Source of the DNA: Alkalihalobacillus sp. BA299
GTDB taxonomy: Bacteria > Bacillota > Bacilli > Bacillales > Bacillaceae_F
Length of the DNA stretch: 64,000 nt
Assembly: GCF_017745675.1 (NCBI RefSeq)
Contig: NZ_JAFLJM010000010.1
Span: 1-64,000, forward strand
Reading direction: 5' to 3'
The position numbers and the translations under genes are program-made. This document shows positions 9,692-17,717 of this stretch, piece by piece (the first letter of the stretch is position 1; each line of letters opens with the position of its first letter). Under the pieces are notes generated by a model, which saw only the letters and a list, made by a program, of their open reading frames with translations, was not told the DNA's origin and made no database searches.

Positions 9692-9975
9692 GCTAATGTC
9701 TTACCGCCTACAGGATCCAACAGCCCTAGCCCAAAATTGCTTATCACACGAGCGATTTTTCTCGGGTACAACATCTTCACGTGAGATTACTTCATTAGCG
9801 CCAAGAGTATGTAAAAAATCGTGCTCCGCTTCCTTGCATTTTCTTGCAACTACATCATAACCTCGTTTCTATAATCTTGCAACGACAAGACTCCCTACTT
9901 CTCCAGTAACACCGGTTACAAGCATTTTTCCTCTTATAGGTGTTAATCCGTTCTCTTCTAAACTATGTTAAAAAG
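9692..9975 (-). pseudogene. Decayed quinone-oxidoreductase-like gene (YhdH/YhfP/AcuI family)
   Basis: Reading the minus strand from about 9975 gives EENGLTPIRGKMLVTGVTG, then EVGSLVVARL, an in-frame TAG, KRGYDVVARKCKEAEHDFLHTLGANEVISRED, and, after a shift of frame near 9725, LLDPVGGKTLAAHL. These blocks line up in order with the NADP-binding half of YhfP-type medium-chain reductases (LVTGATGGVGSLA, LKTLGAKEVISRE, DPVGGKTL). The N-terminal catalytic half and the C-terminus are gone. This is a remnant with at least one stop and one frameshift. Confidence 0.8.
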
Positions 9976-10110
9976 ATTAGAAGCTTATATTGCTTCTGTA
10001 TTTATTTATTAACAAATAAAAATAACAAAACCAGCCTTTTTTCTGCTTTCCACAGGAAAATGACTGGTGGTTTGACACTTATAATATTTTAAAGCAATAA
10101 TTCAATATTT

Positions 10111-10296
10111 CTAATCTGTTCTTTTCGTTCCACCGTTTGCCTTTTTTAATGACTTATTTATATTTCTATTTTTTTGCTTTTCCACAGCGATATTTCTTTC
10201 ACCACCGTCCGCTAGCTCCTCTGCAAATTCTTGACTAACTTCATTTTCACTTAATGCCAGGTCTAATGGTTGACCCCTATGTTTTTTATGTGGCAT
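10111..10296 (-). CDS. Small hydrophilic protein, YfhD-like
   Basis: A 61-residue charged peptide (MPHKKHRGQPLDLALS, then EVSQEFAEELADGGERN and a lysine-rich tail). The EFAEELAD core resembles the small YfhD-type proteins of Bacillus, which are thought to be spore-associated; I am not certain of the family. The frame extends to 10371, but GAAGGAGGG lies seven bases before the ATG at 10296, which I take as the start. It lies between the patatin gene and the yhfP-like remnant, on the same strand as the patatin. Confidence 0.65.
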   Translation of the reverse strand: MPHKKHRGQPLDLALSENEVSQEFAEELADGGERNIAVEKQKNRNINKSLKKANGGTKRTD

Positions 10297-10385
10297 CTTC
10301 ATCCCTCCTTCAACACTATTTTCTAACACATCCGCTAACTTTATGTTAGAAAAAACAGGTATCATTTTCACTTTAGTGAAGTAAA

Positions 10386-10398
10386 GGTGCCTGGCACC
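10386..10398. repeat. Short palindrome GGTGCCTGGCACC
   Basis: This is a 13-bp palindrome in the gap between the patatin stop and the small protein gene. The same core, extended to 17 bp, occurs inside the SulP gene at 47913-47929. It looks like a dispersed palindromic unit rather than a terminator, since no U-run follows. Confidence 0.5.
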
Positions 10399-10459
10399 AT
10401 GTTAAATGGTGTCAGTTTCTATTTATCATTTGTACTATTCAATTTCGTTCTATCCACTC

Positions 10460-11371
10460 TCAAGCATTGAAAAACTCCAACACTTCTGCTTTTTTGTCAT
10501 TGAACACCTTACTCCCTAATTGAATGAGTTCATTTATATACTTTGTTTCATCAAACGGCATTTCTTTGCCTAATTGCTCATTTAATCGTAAATAGTTCTC
10601 GCCAAGAAGATGTTGACAGTGGTAGGAAACTGACTCTGACGATAAATGAAGGGCTAAATCTAGTAATTTAGGTGTTACTTTCATCGATGGAAATTGAAAT
10701 GGCAACCATTTTTTTACACCCCAATCCATATTATCATCAACTGTAAAATCAATATTTTGCTGCCCTGTACCAAGCGACAAAATATTAATTTCTTTTAATG
10801 ATCGATTGAAAAATTCCATAGCTTCTGTAACGCAAACTAAAGATGGGTTATTCGCCCATAACCCGCCATCGATCGATAAGTACTTATTTTTCACTTGATT
10901 AGGAGGAAAATAAACGGGTGCTGAGCATGAAGAAAGGACGGCATCCCAAAGCTTAACAGAGAGATCATCATTTTCAGGATGGCCAAAGTTAGAACGATGA
11001 ACAAATGGTTTACCATGGGTTAAATCGACTGCTGGAATAAGCAGCGGCTTTTCAATATCTGCCAATGTCAAATCTCCAAAAGCCTCTTGAAGAAAATGTC
11101 TTAAATAGTGATCGCTATATACACTTTTAAATAAACCAACCTTTGTCTGACGAACAAAGATTTTTTTTCCATATGTCTCATAATTTTTAAGGACTTCCTT
11201 CATATCCTTTTTTATAGAAATAGATGCAGCAATGACCGCCCCTGTACTGGTCCCAGCAATACAATCAAACAGGTCACCAATCTGACAATCACATTCCTCT
11301 TCTAATGCTTTTAATATGGCAAGAGCAAACACACCACGAATACCCCCGCCATCAATGCACAACATTTTCAT
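10460..11371 (-). CDS. Patatin-like phospholipase, possibly linked to PHA granules
   Basis: A 303-residue patatin-fold lipid acyl hydrolase. The oxyanion motif DGGGIRG is at residues 7-13, the nucleophile elbow GTSTG at 40-44 (Ser42) and the catalytic Asp in IDGGLWANNP (about residue 168), so the Ser-Asp dyad is complete. The length fits the short bacterial patatins. It lies directly downstream of phaQ-phaP on the same strand, separated by a terminator-like hairpin, which suggests a role at the granule surface such as attacking phospholipid or polyester. Patatins are also defence effectors, but no nucleotide-cyclase partner is nearby. Start: AGGAGAAAAAT precedes the ATG at 11371. Confidence 0.85.
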   Translation of the reverse strand: MKMLCIDGGGIRGVFALAILKALEEECDCQIGDLFDCIAGTSTGAVIAASISIKKDMKEVLKNYETYGKKIFVRQTKVGLFKSVYSDHYLRHFLQEAFGDLTLADIEKPLLIPAVDLTHGKPFVHRSNFGHPENDDLSVKLWDAVLSSCSAPVYFPPNQVKNKYLSIDGGLWANNPSLVCVTEAMEFFNRSLKEINILSLGTGQQNIDFTVDDNMDWGVKKWLPFQFPSMKVTPKLLDLALHLSSESVSYHCQHLLGENYLRLNEQLGKEMPFDETKYINELIQLGSKVFNDKKAEVLEFFNA

Positions 11372-11426
11372 ATTTTTCTCCTAAAGTATTGATTTATTCG
11401 TCTTTATTCTTTCCAAAGTAGAAAAA

Positions 11427-11462
11427 AATAAAAGGGAACAGCGCTAAGCTATCCCCCTTTAT
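11427..11462 (-). terminator. Probable terminator after phaP1
   Basis: On the minus strand GGGGATAGC and GCTGTTCCC pair (two wobble pairs) around TTAGC and are followed by TTTTATTTTTTT. It lies about 100 bp past the phaP1 stop and before the patatin. Confidence 0.7.
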
Positions 11463-11557
11463 TAAGCAAGGTTTTAAATTAATACTTGTTCGGTGTATGA
11501 TCCTAAGCGTAATCATCATTTAATTATACAAAAAGTTGTTTTCAAATGTAGAAAAAA

Positions 11558-12112
11558 TTAATTCGTTCCTGTTTGTACTAATGTACGGAAACTCTCCTCC
11601 ATACGTCCTGCAAATGCTTTATTTTGCTCTCTTAATATTTTGATATATTCATTTGTAACAGAAGTCCATGCTGCACGACGATTACGACTATACTTAATGT
11701 ATTCTTCGGTGTTTTGTTCCACTCGCTTTTCGATACGTTCAATCATATTAAACGTTTGATTAACTGGTGTTAGAGCCATTTCTTCAAATCTAGATGCAAG
11801 ATCTCGCCATTGCTGGACAAATTCTTGAGAATTCTGGGATGGTTCTTTTTCAAGCCTTTCTGAAATACTTGAGGAAAACCCTTTTAATAGCTCTTCATTA
11901 GTACTTTTAGATTCTTCATAAAGCCCTCTAATCGTATTACGATAATCTCCATTAAATTTATTCATTTGTTTAATTGCATTTAAGTAAGCCTCTGATCTTT
12001 CATCATTTTCCTTACTTAAACGGGACAAGGATTCCTCTAATTGATCCCAGAACGTTTCTACAAATGTTTCTGTTACATTCACATCATTCTTCTGCTTCGC
12101 TTTTTGGCTCAT
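11558..12112 (-). CDS. phaP: PHA granule phasin PhaP, copy 1 (B. megaterium type)
   Basis: A 184-residue, highly charged, helical protein without cysteine, matching the PhaP family of B. megaterium. Such phasins coat polyhydroxyalkanoate granules and control their size and number. Typical segments are ETFWDQLEESLSRLSKENDERSEAYLNAIKQ near the N-terminus and RIEKRVEQNTEEYIKYSRNRRAAW near residue 130. It overlaps the end of phaQ by 29 bp, with its ATG after AGAGGAGGAACCAAG, so phaQ and phaP form one transcript. A clear paralogue lies at 16901-17455 (shared FWDQ/LWDQ, YLNAIKQ/FLNAIKQ and EQNTEEYIKY). Confidence 0.93.
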   Translation of the reverse strand: MSQKAKQKNDVNVTETFVETFWDQLEESLSRLSKENDERSEAYLNAIKQMNKFNGDYRNTIRGLYEESKSTNEELLKGFSSSISERLEKEPSQNSQEFVQQWRDLASRFEEMALTPVNQTFNMIERIEKRVEQNTEEYIKYSRNRRAAWTSVTNEYIKILREQNKAFAGRMEESFRTLVQTGTN

Positions 12113-12533
12113 CTTGGTTCCTCCTCTTTTGATCTTTATTTTGCTCTATCTTATCCTCCTTTTTAAAAGAAGGGATGTAGAGATCAAGAAAACTCGAATA
12201 CATATTAAAAAATTGATCAAGCATGGATTGATAAAGCTCCAGCTTTTTAGCATAGCCTTGTAAAAAGTTTTTACCTACATCCGTAATCGAATAAAGTCGT
12301 TTAGCTGGTCCAGTTCCTGTGGTATCCCATTCGGATTTAACAAGGTTTTCTTTTTCTAGCTTACGTAACAATCGATACAAATTTCCCTGGTCCACAGTGT
12401 GAAAACCAAAAGATTGTAACTTTTGATTTAACTCATAACCATGAAGGGACATTCTACTTAAAATTAATAAAATAAATGGCAACACAAAATTCTTTGAAGG
12501 ACTTATGGAAGTATCTTTATTTTCATTTGCCAT
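12084..12533 (-). CDS. phaQ: PHA-responsive repressor PhaQ (PadR-like)
   Basis: A 149-residue winged-helix protein of the PadR type. The DNA-binding region is visible as LLILSRMSLHGYELNQKL, then GNLYRLLRKLEKENLV and the wing RLYSITDVGKNFL. In B. megaterium PhaQ represses its own phaQ-phaP operon and is released when polyhydroxybutyrate is present. The same order, phaQ then phaP, is seen here. Three upstream codons are open, but GAGGTG lies six bases ahead of the ATG at 12533. A palindrome GTGTATTTTACAC overlaps the likely promoter at 12564-12576 and recurs in altered form before phaP2, making both candidate targets. Confidence 0.92.
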   Translation of the reverse strand: MANENKDTSISPSKNFVLPFILLILSRMSLHGYELNQKLQSFGFHTVDQGNLYRLLRKLEKENLVKSEWDTTGTGPAKRLYSITDVGKNFLQGYAKKLELYQSMLDQFFNMYSSFLDLYIPSFKKEDKIEQNKDQKRRNQDEPKSEAEE

Positions 12534-12556
12534 ATCTAACACCTCGGTAACAATTT

Positions 12557-12597
12557 CTTATAAGTGTATTTTACACATAGGGTGCATAATCAGTCAA
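12557..12597 (-). promoter_or_regulatory. phaQP promoter with candidate PhaQ operator
   Basis: On the minus strand TTGACT (12592-12597) and TAAAAT (12568-12573) are 18 bp apart. The -10 box is inside the palindrome GTGTAAAATACAC (12564-12576), a classic repressor position. A 24-bp stretch here (12557-12580) matches 17571-17594 upstream of phaP2 at 22 of 24 bases. That PhaQ binds here is inferred. Confidence 0.7.
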
Positions 12598-12706
12598 GTA
12601 TGCATATACATGAAATACAAAAAACTTTTTTGAAATTTCGGTTAACTAATAGTGAGTTGGATCATTAGAGAGAACAACCACTTATTTGTTTAGGAGGATT
12701 CCTACT

Positions 12707-13492
12707 ATGTATAAAACAAAAATTGGTGACATCACCATGTATTATCAACATCTTGGAACAGGTGAGCCCCTCGTACTGATCCATGGGTTAGGTGAAATAA
12801 AAGAAGGTTGGTTTTATCAACATGAACTAGCTAATGAATATGAATTGGTCATCCCCGATTTACGTGGTCATGGCGAAAGTGAAACAACTGAAGGCATTTC
12901 CATAGAAAATTTTGCTAAGGATATTCTTCTTTTACTTGATTTCCTAAAAATCGAAAGCGCTCACATCTGTGGTTTGTCTATGGGTGGTATTGTGGCACAA
13001 GAATTATATCGGCAAGCACCTGATCGTTGTCGATCTTTAATCCTTGCTAGTACTTTGCACTATGTCCCTGATCACCTAGGGAAATCCATCATGAACATTC
13101 GAAAATACCGAATGCAGAAATTACCTATAGCTCTACAAAAACAAATCTCAGCTCGTTCGTGTTTTTATTCCTGGAATTCAAATATGTTTGAACATTTCTC
13201 TAATTATCATAGGCCAAAGCCTACAGCTTACCTGAAATCAGTTGAAGCTTGCCTCAAAGTCGATTACCGAAAATTACTTTCCGAAATTAAAGTACCGACG
13301 TTAATCATCGGCTGTCAATATGATGCAATTGTTCCTTTATGGGCGCAGATTCTCATGCATAAACGAATTCCCAATTCAGACTTATTTATTTTTAGAAGGG
13401 TAGGGCATATAGCCAAACTAGAAGCCCCAGAACAATTTAATAAGGTCCTCCGAGCCTTCTTAAATAAAAATAAGCTAGAAAAAGCAATGTAA
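12707..13492 (+). CDS. Alpha/beta hydrolase 1 of the PHA island, candidate PHA depolymerase or thioesterase
   Basis: A 261-residue alpha/beta hydrolase with LIHGLGE (oxyanion), DLRGHGES, the nucleophile elbow GLSMGG (Ser91), Asp206 in CQYDAIVP and His234 in VGHIAKLE. The triad is complete and there is no signal peptide, so it is cytoplasmic. It resembles 3-oxoadipate enol-lactonase-like enzymes, a group that includes a described intracellular PHB depolymerase of B. thuringiensis. It is divergent from phaQP, and a paralogue of identical length sits in the same place in copy 2 (17718). Start: AGGAGG nine bases upstream of the ATG at 12707. Confidence 0.85.
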   Translation: MYKTKIGDITMYYQHLGTGEPLVLIHGLGEIKEGWFYQHELANEYELVIPDLRGHGESETTEGISIENFAKDILLLLDFLKIESAHICGLSMGGIVAQELYRQAPDRCRSLILASTLHYVPDHLGKSIMNIRKYRMQKLPIALQKQISARSCFYSWNSNMFEHFSNYHRPKPTAYLKSVEACLKVDYRKLLSEIKVPTLIIGCQYDAIVPLWAQILMHKRIPNSDLFIFRRVGHIAKLEAPEQFNKVLRAFLNKNKLEKAM

Positions 13493-13500
13493 AATTTTAT

Positions 13501-13785
13501 AAGAAAAGCGCAAGCGCCCGTTCAGCGGCGTATGGACTGGAGCCCTCCGTATGAGATAAAGGCAACACAGAGAGCGTAAGCGATCTGATGTTAACTTATC
13601 GTAAGGAGGAGAGCGAAGTCCACTAGACGCTGGGCGCTGCAGCTAGACAAGAAAAGCGGAAGGTGTCTGCTTATCGGCGACAAACGCTGGAGGGCCAGCA
13701 ATTAGTGTCTTGACTTTTAGACACGTTTGATGGACCGAAGCGACCTCGAGCCGATGACACCTGCAGCTAGACATCCTCGAAATTT
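13501..13785 (+). repeat. Dispersed intergenic repeat, copy 1 (about 285 bp)
   Basis: This block begins AAGAAAAGCGCAAGCGCCCG and ends at CTAGACATCCTCGAAATTT. It is nearly identical in content and order to 37907-38193, same strand, with scattered substitutions. It is far richer in G+C than its surroundings and contains internal complementary stretches (AGCGCAAGCGCC; GTGTCTTGACTTTTAGACAC). It fills most of the 370 bp between hydrolase 1 and phaC1. No credible protein is encoded. Such elements are known as repeats in Bacillus genomes; their function is unknown. Confidence 0.9.
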
Positions 13786-13862
13786 CTTATTCTTTGAAAT
13801 TTACATGGGGCGACTTCGCCCTCCTATATTATTATATTATTTTGGTATTGTCCTAAATAGTA

Positions 13863-14954
13863 CTAACTATCTGATTGAACAACTTGTGAACGACTCTCTA
13901 ACCATTCGTCTAGCAGAACAGCCAACTTTCCTGTTACAGCTAATGAAACGTGACCTGAATCCACGAGCTTGTACGTTTTATCTTCACTTGAAACTAGATC
14001 TAAAATAGGTAAGCTTTGTTCTTCGAGGATCAATTGGTCAAATTTTGAATTAATAACATACAGGTTTGCTTTAATATTGGATAACTCTACTTTCTTATCC
14101 CTTATCATTAGTTCGCCTTTAACTAATTTATTATCTCTACCCAAATCAAAAACTAATTGTTTAAATGCTTTACCTGTAAATGGTACATGTTCTGTCATCC
14201 ACTTATTAAAACGACTCCATTTTTCCACGTACTTTTCATCACCTGCACGGGACAGTAGCATAACATATGGAGTGAAGTTAACAGGTGCTGTAATCGATCT
14301 CATCATCGATTGAACAAAATAAGGTGGCATATTTCCATAAACATCTATCATTCGTTCAATATCTAGGTCCCCATTTTTTAGTCCTTCATCCCATTTGGTT
14401 GGAGAGGACGAAATACTGTAATCAATCGGCGCTGTTGCTACAATCAAGTTTTTGATTGGTTCTTCAGCAATAGCAGCATACATTGCAGCTAACGTCCCTC
14501 CTAAACAATAACCAATGATTGAAACTTCTTCAGCACCCGAATGGCGTAACGCACGCTTTACACCTTTCTGTATGTATTCTATAACATAATCATCCAAACC
14601 GATTTGGCTATCCTCGTAGCCTGCGATACCCCAATCTAACAAAAAGACATCATAACCACGGTTTATAAGCGCTCCAATCGAACCTGAACCTGGATTTAAA
14701 TCTAAAATAAAAGGCTTGTTTATTAAGGAATATACGATAAATAACGGAACATCATACTTTTTTTCTGGAGCAGGATAATACCATAAAGTGGCTTTATTTT
14801 TTTTCCAAACCGCATGCCTTGGTGTATGATCCACCTCTGGTTCAGCATTTTTTCCACTCATAATATTGAAAAAGCTCCCCCATCTCTCCCACTCTTTTTT
14901 TGGGTCTAGACTTTGAAAAGGAATAGAATACTTTTCTTTCTCTTTCGTGGACAC
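13863..14954 (-). CDS. phaC: Class IV PHA synthase catalytic subunit PhaC, copy 1
   Basis: This enzyme polymerises (R)-3-hydroxyacyl-CoA into polyester on granules, needing PhaR as partner. The 363-residue protein shows the lipase-like box GYCLGG with the nucleophile Cys near residue 150, the conserved GYDVFLLDWG region, Asp in SKFDQLIL and His in DSGHVSLA, giving the Cys-Asp-His triad. The segments WKKNKATLWYYP and SLINKPFILDLNPG match Bacillus PhaC. An ATG at 14972 is in frame, but GGGGGA sits six bases before the GTG at 14954; copy 2 also starts with GTG. It is the last gene of Y1-X1-phaR1-phaC1. Confidence 0.93.
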   Translation of the reverse strand: MSTKEKEKYSIPFQSLDPKKEWERWGSFFNIMSGKNAEPEVDHTPRHAVWKKNKATLWYYPAPEKKYDVPLFIVYSLINKPFILDLNPGSGSIGALINRGYDVFLLDWGIAGYEDSQIGLDDYVIEYIQKGVKRALRHSGAEEVSIIGYCLGGTLAAMYAAIAEEPIKNLIVATAPIDYSISSSPTKWDEGLKNGDLDIERMIDVYGNMPPYFVQSMMRSITAPVNFTPYVMLLSRAGDEKYVEKWSRFNKWMTEHVPFTGKAFKQLVFDLGRDNKLVKGELMIRDKKVELSNIKANLYVINSKFDQLILEEQSLPILDLVSSEDKTYKLVDSGHVSLAVTGKLAVLLDEWLESRSQVVQSDS

Positions 14955-14981
14955 AAACATTCCCCCATTCAATTACCGTTA

Positions 14982-15539
14982 TTATTTATCACCTTCACCA
15001 ACCAAAACCGTTTCTTTCGTCGTACCCATTAGATCTTTAAGAGAGGCAAGCTCTTCTTTTAATCCATTTAAAGACGCTAATTCTTCTTTTACTTCTTGAA
15101 GCTCTTCATTTAATTTCTTTGTGCTTACAAGTTCTTTTTTCGTTTTCGTTAATTCTGTTTTTAATTGCTTTGTTACTTTGATCACTTCTCTTGACACGTC
15201 TACTATACTTTCAATCTCTTTATTCGTTTCAGCAAACGAATCGGACAAGCTCCAAATTTGCTCTTCTAATAGATCTAACTTTTCTTCCGTTTGAATCGCA
15301 ATTTTAGAAACATTGGCTAAATCATTTTTGGTTGGAATATTAAGTTGGTTCGCAAAGAATTCCTGATTTTTACGAATGAATTCAAGAAAATTTGCATTTG
15401 CATCCGAATTCATTTTTGTAAATCGAACAAACTCTGGATTATTTGTCCATAGATAAAACATATCATTCAGTTGTTTCTCCCATTGGACACTATAATTTTT
15501 AAAGGCTTCGTACGGATCATAAGTTTTGTTATCAGACAT
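14982..15539 (-). CDS. phaR: PHA synthase subunit PhaR, copy 1
   Basis: The second, non-catalytic subunit required for activity of class IV PHA synthase. It has 185 residues: an N-terminal region with YDPYEAFKNYSVQWEKQLND and WTNNPEFVRF, then a conserved block NIPTKNDLANVSKIAIQTEEKLDLLEEQIWSL (about residues 68-100), then a long coiled coil with Lys/Glu-rich heptads to the end. It lies 27 bp upstream of phaC1 on the same strand. The start ATG follows GGCGAGGGAA. Copy 2 is at 19689-20279, and the short Y proteins share the PTKND block. Confidence 0.92.
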   Translation of the reverse strand: MSDNKTYDPYEAFKNYSVQWEKQLNDMFYLWTNNPEFVRFTKMNSDANANFLEFIRKNQEFFANQLNIPTKNDLANVSKIAIQTEEKLDLLEEQIWSLSDSFAETNKEIESIVDVSREVIKVTKQLKTELTKTKKELVSTKKLNEELQEVKEELASLNGLKEELASLKDLMGTTKETVLVGEGDK

Positions 15540-15585
15540 TTCCCTCGCCTACCTTTCTCTTTAAGTGATACGAATATATTGGTTT

Positions 15586-16212
15586 TTATGAATTTGTCAT
15601 TTTTTCTGATCGTTCTATATACATATTAAATGGAAAAAGGACATTTTTAACTTGTTTTGTAAATAATTCAACCATACCTCTTTGGTTTTCATGGATAATC
15701 TTAAGTGTTCCTTTTAAATTGTTAACAAACTGAAGCCTGCTGTTTTTTCGGAACGCAACAAATCTTTCAACAGACTCTACAAACCTATCAAGTACTTCTG
15801 CGTTATTCAATGAATACATAGGAATTTTCGAAAGTTCAGTAGCTTTATTCTGGAAATTATCGAGGATTCGATTGATCTCTTCGAAAGATTGAATTGGAAA
15901 TAAATATTGTAAATGAGATGTCGAAGTAAGTAGTTCTTCACGAGCAACTTTTTCCCAATCACGCTGCTCTTTAACAAACTGTTCAATTAGCTCTTTAATA
16001 TTCTCTTGATTTCTTTTCGAATTTGCGACAATTTTTTTTGTGTAACGCAGCAATGCTTCTTCACGAGAAGATGCACGCTCACTCCACGCATCTAATTCTT
16101 GTAACGATTGTTTCCATAGGAGATCTAAGCTAGTAAAATGATCATCATTTGCTTTAACATCATTTTTAATTTCTGAAACAATTTCAGTATCTTTTTCATT
16201 TTCTTGACTCAT
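15586..16212 (-). CDS. X1: conserved phasin-like helical protein of the PHA operon
   Basis: A 208-residue, charged, apparently all-helical protein that I cannot assign to a named family. Conserved blocks shared with X2 (20315-20902) are SLDLLWKQSLQELDAWSERAS, EQFVKEQRDWEKVAREELL, LQYLFP, IIHENQRGM and TKQVKNVLFPFNMYIERS. Near its N-terminus the pattern W-x-Q with R-x-E-A about 17 residues later resembles PhaP (WDQ, then RSEAYLNAIK), so it may be a distant phasin. It is second in the operon Y1-X1-phaR1-phaC1, 46 bp from phaR1. A granule-surface or synthase-complex role is inferred from position only. The start has AAGGAGGAATAAAA. Confidence 0.82.
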   Translation of the reverse strand: MSQENEKDTEIVSEIKNDVKANDDHFTSLDLLWKQSLQELDAWSERASSREEALLRYTKKIVANSKRNQENIKELIEQFVKEQRDWEKVAREELLTSTSHLQYLFPIQSFEEINRILDNFQNKATELSKIPMYSLNNAEVLDRFVESVERFVAFRKNSRLQFVNNLKGTLKIIHENQRGMVELFTKQVKNVLFPFNMYIERSEKMTNS

Positions 16213-16268
16213 TTTTATTCCTCCTTATGGTGCTTTTTATTTATGAATTAAGGCAAACTTATAAACTC

Positions 16269-16706
16269 TTATAAGCCTACTATTAATCCTACTAATTCTT
16301 CTTTTAAAAGTGCTAGTTCTGTTTTAGGATTTTCCTGCTTAACTTCACTTTCTAAAAAATTTTTAAGAAGAGTGATTTCGGAATTGGTTCTTTTTAAAAC
16401 CTCAATGGTTTTACGCCTCTCCTTATTCAGACTGAACAGTTGGTCTTCTAAAAAATCAACTCGATCTTCATGCTTGATTACTTTATTTGCTAGGTTGGCG
16501 ATATCATTTTTAGTTGGAACATAAAGTATCTCTAACCACAATTCAGCGATCTTTCTTTTTTCTATGACCTCGTCGATATGGGCATTGATCCATTTTCCAG
16601 TTTGATAAACAAAATGATGGGAGTTAAACGTAGAAAGAATATATTTATTCCATTCATCCTCTTGCTGTTTATATTGCTGAACTTGGTCGGTATGTTTTCT
16701 ATTCAT
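16269..16706 (-). CDS. Y1: short PhaR-related protein, first gene of PHA operon 1
   Basis: A 145-residue helical protein. The block VPTKNDIANLANKVIKHEDRVDFLEDQLFSL parallels PhaR's IPTKNDLANVSKIAIQTEEKLDLLEEQIWSL, and the preceding W-bearing helix (DEWNKYIL) parallels PhaR's VQWEKQLND. It lacks PhaR's long C-terminal coiled coil, having only a short one. The open frame reaches 16781, but starting at MNRKHTDQ gives exactly the 145-residue length and 19-residue lead of its paralogue Y2, with GGGGAAA seven bases upstream. A role as an additional synthase subunit is inferred from homology and gene order. Confidence 0.8.
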   Translation of the reverse strand: MNRKHTDQVQQYKQQEDEWNKYILSTFNSHHFVYQTGKWINAHIDEVIEKRKIAELWLEILYVPTKNDIANLANKVIKHEDRVDFLEDQLFSLNKERRKTIEVLKRTNSEITLLKNFLESEVKQENPKTELALLKEELVGLIVGL

Positions 16707-16850
16707 ATAAAAATTTCCCCACATACTTTTCCTTACTTCTCTATTAAGTTTAAGAATATAACGATTTGTCTGAATAATCAATCCATTATGGGTAAAAAAT
16801 TGAATTTAGTGTTAAAAATTCCGTAAAATACTATCATTTTTTAAATCAAA

Positions 16851-16874
16851 AGAAGAGAGCATAAAGCTCTCTTC
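16851..16874. terminator. Probable terminator after phaP2
   Basis: The arms AAGAGAGC and GCTCTCTT surround ATAAA. On the minus strand the stem is followed by CTTTTGATTTAAAAAA. It lies between the phaP2 stop (16901) and the Y1 gene. Confidence 0.7.
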
Positions 16875-16900
16875 CTAGATGTATCAAAATATTTGGTTTA

Positions 16901-17455
16901 TCAAATTCCTGTCTTAGCTAAAGATCTGAAACTTCCTTCAATTCGACGAGCCATATTAATATTTTGTGCTTTTGTATATCTCATGTACTCGTCCGTTAGA
17001 GTTGCCCATGCTTTACGACGTTTTTGTCTATATTTAATATATTCTTCCGTATTTTGCTCTATCCGGTTTTCGATCCGGTCCATCATATCAAACATTTGTT
17101 TCACTGGAGTGAATGTAATCTCTTCAAGTTTATTTGATACATCTTGCCATTGATTTTGTAGTTCTTTTGATTTTTCTGAAGGATCATTTGACAATCGATC
17201 AGCAATATTGGAAGTTAGACCTTTAACGAGATCTTGATTTGTATTTCTAGCCTCTTTGTAAAAACCTCTAATCGACTTTCGATAGCTTCCTTTTAATTGA
17301 TTAGCTTGCTTTATTGCATTTAGAAAAGCATTAAATCTTTCATCGGTTTGTTGACGATAGCGTGCTATAGCTCCCTCGTATTGATCCCATAATGTTTCTA
17401 CTAGTATTTCTGATACATGATTTACTTCATTATTTTGCTTCGCCTTCTCACTCAT
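16901..17455 (-). CDS. phaP: PHA granule phasin PhaP, copy 2
   Basis: A 184-residue phasin, the same length as copy 1 and alignable end to end: VETLWDQYEGAIARYRQQTDERFNAFLNAIKQ, SYRKSIRGFYKEARNTNQDL, PVKQMFDMMDRIENRIEQNTEEYIKY. It therefore probably coats PHA granules too. No phaQ copy precedes it; it is monocistronic with its own promoter region that keeps the phaQP operator-like element (17571-17594). The divergence between the two PhaP copies is large enough to suggest an old duplication. The start ATG follows GAGGAGGAATAAAC. Confidence 0.9.
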   Translation of the reverse strand: MSEKAKQNNEVNHVSEILVETLWDQYEGAIARYRQQTDERFNAFLNAIKQANQLKGSYRKSIRGFYKEARNTNQDLVKGLTSNIADRLSNDPSEKSKELQNQWQDVSNKLEEITFTPVKQMFDMMDRIENRIEQNTEEYIKYRQKRRKAWATLTDEYMRYTKAQNINMARRIEGSFRSLAKTGI

Positions 17456-17570
17456 GTTTATTCCTCCTCATTTGATTTACATTTTTTATCTCATTCCTCC
17501 ATTTAAAATAAGAAGATAAATGAGCTTGCGATTAATTATTTTGATTTCTATTTTTTTATGTTTTAAAAAT

Positions 17571-17594
17571 CTTATAGGTGTATTTTACATATAG
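17571..17594 (-). promoter_or_regulatory. Second copy of the candidate PhaQ operator, upstream of phaP2
   Basis: 22 of 24 bases match 12557-12580. The -10-like TAAAAT is kept and the palindrome is slightly degraded (GTGTATTTTACAT). The -35 region is weak. It lies 116 bp upstream of the phaP2 ATG and about 120 bp upstream of divergent hydrolase 2. Confidence 0.6.
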
Positions 17595-17717
17595 AGGTTA
17601 TAATTGGGAAATATTGCATATAATTAGATGTATAAACTGTGACAAATTGGATAACATTTACAAAATTCTGTTTAAAAACCAATGAAACTTTATATCTAAC
17701 CTGGGAGGTTATTGATC

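Noticed and set aside
10460-11371. Patatin as a CBASS effector
   Set aside because: No CD-NTase, Cap2/Cap3 or other defence gene nearby; the neighbours are PHA genes.
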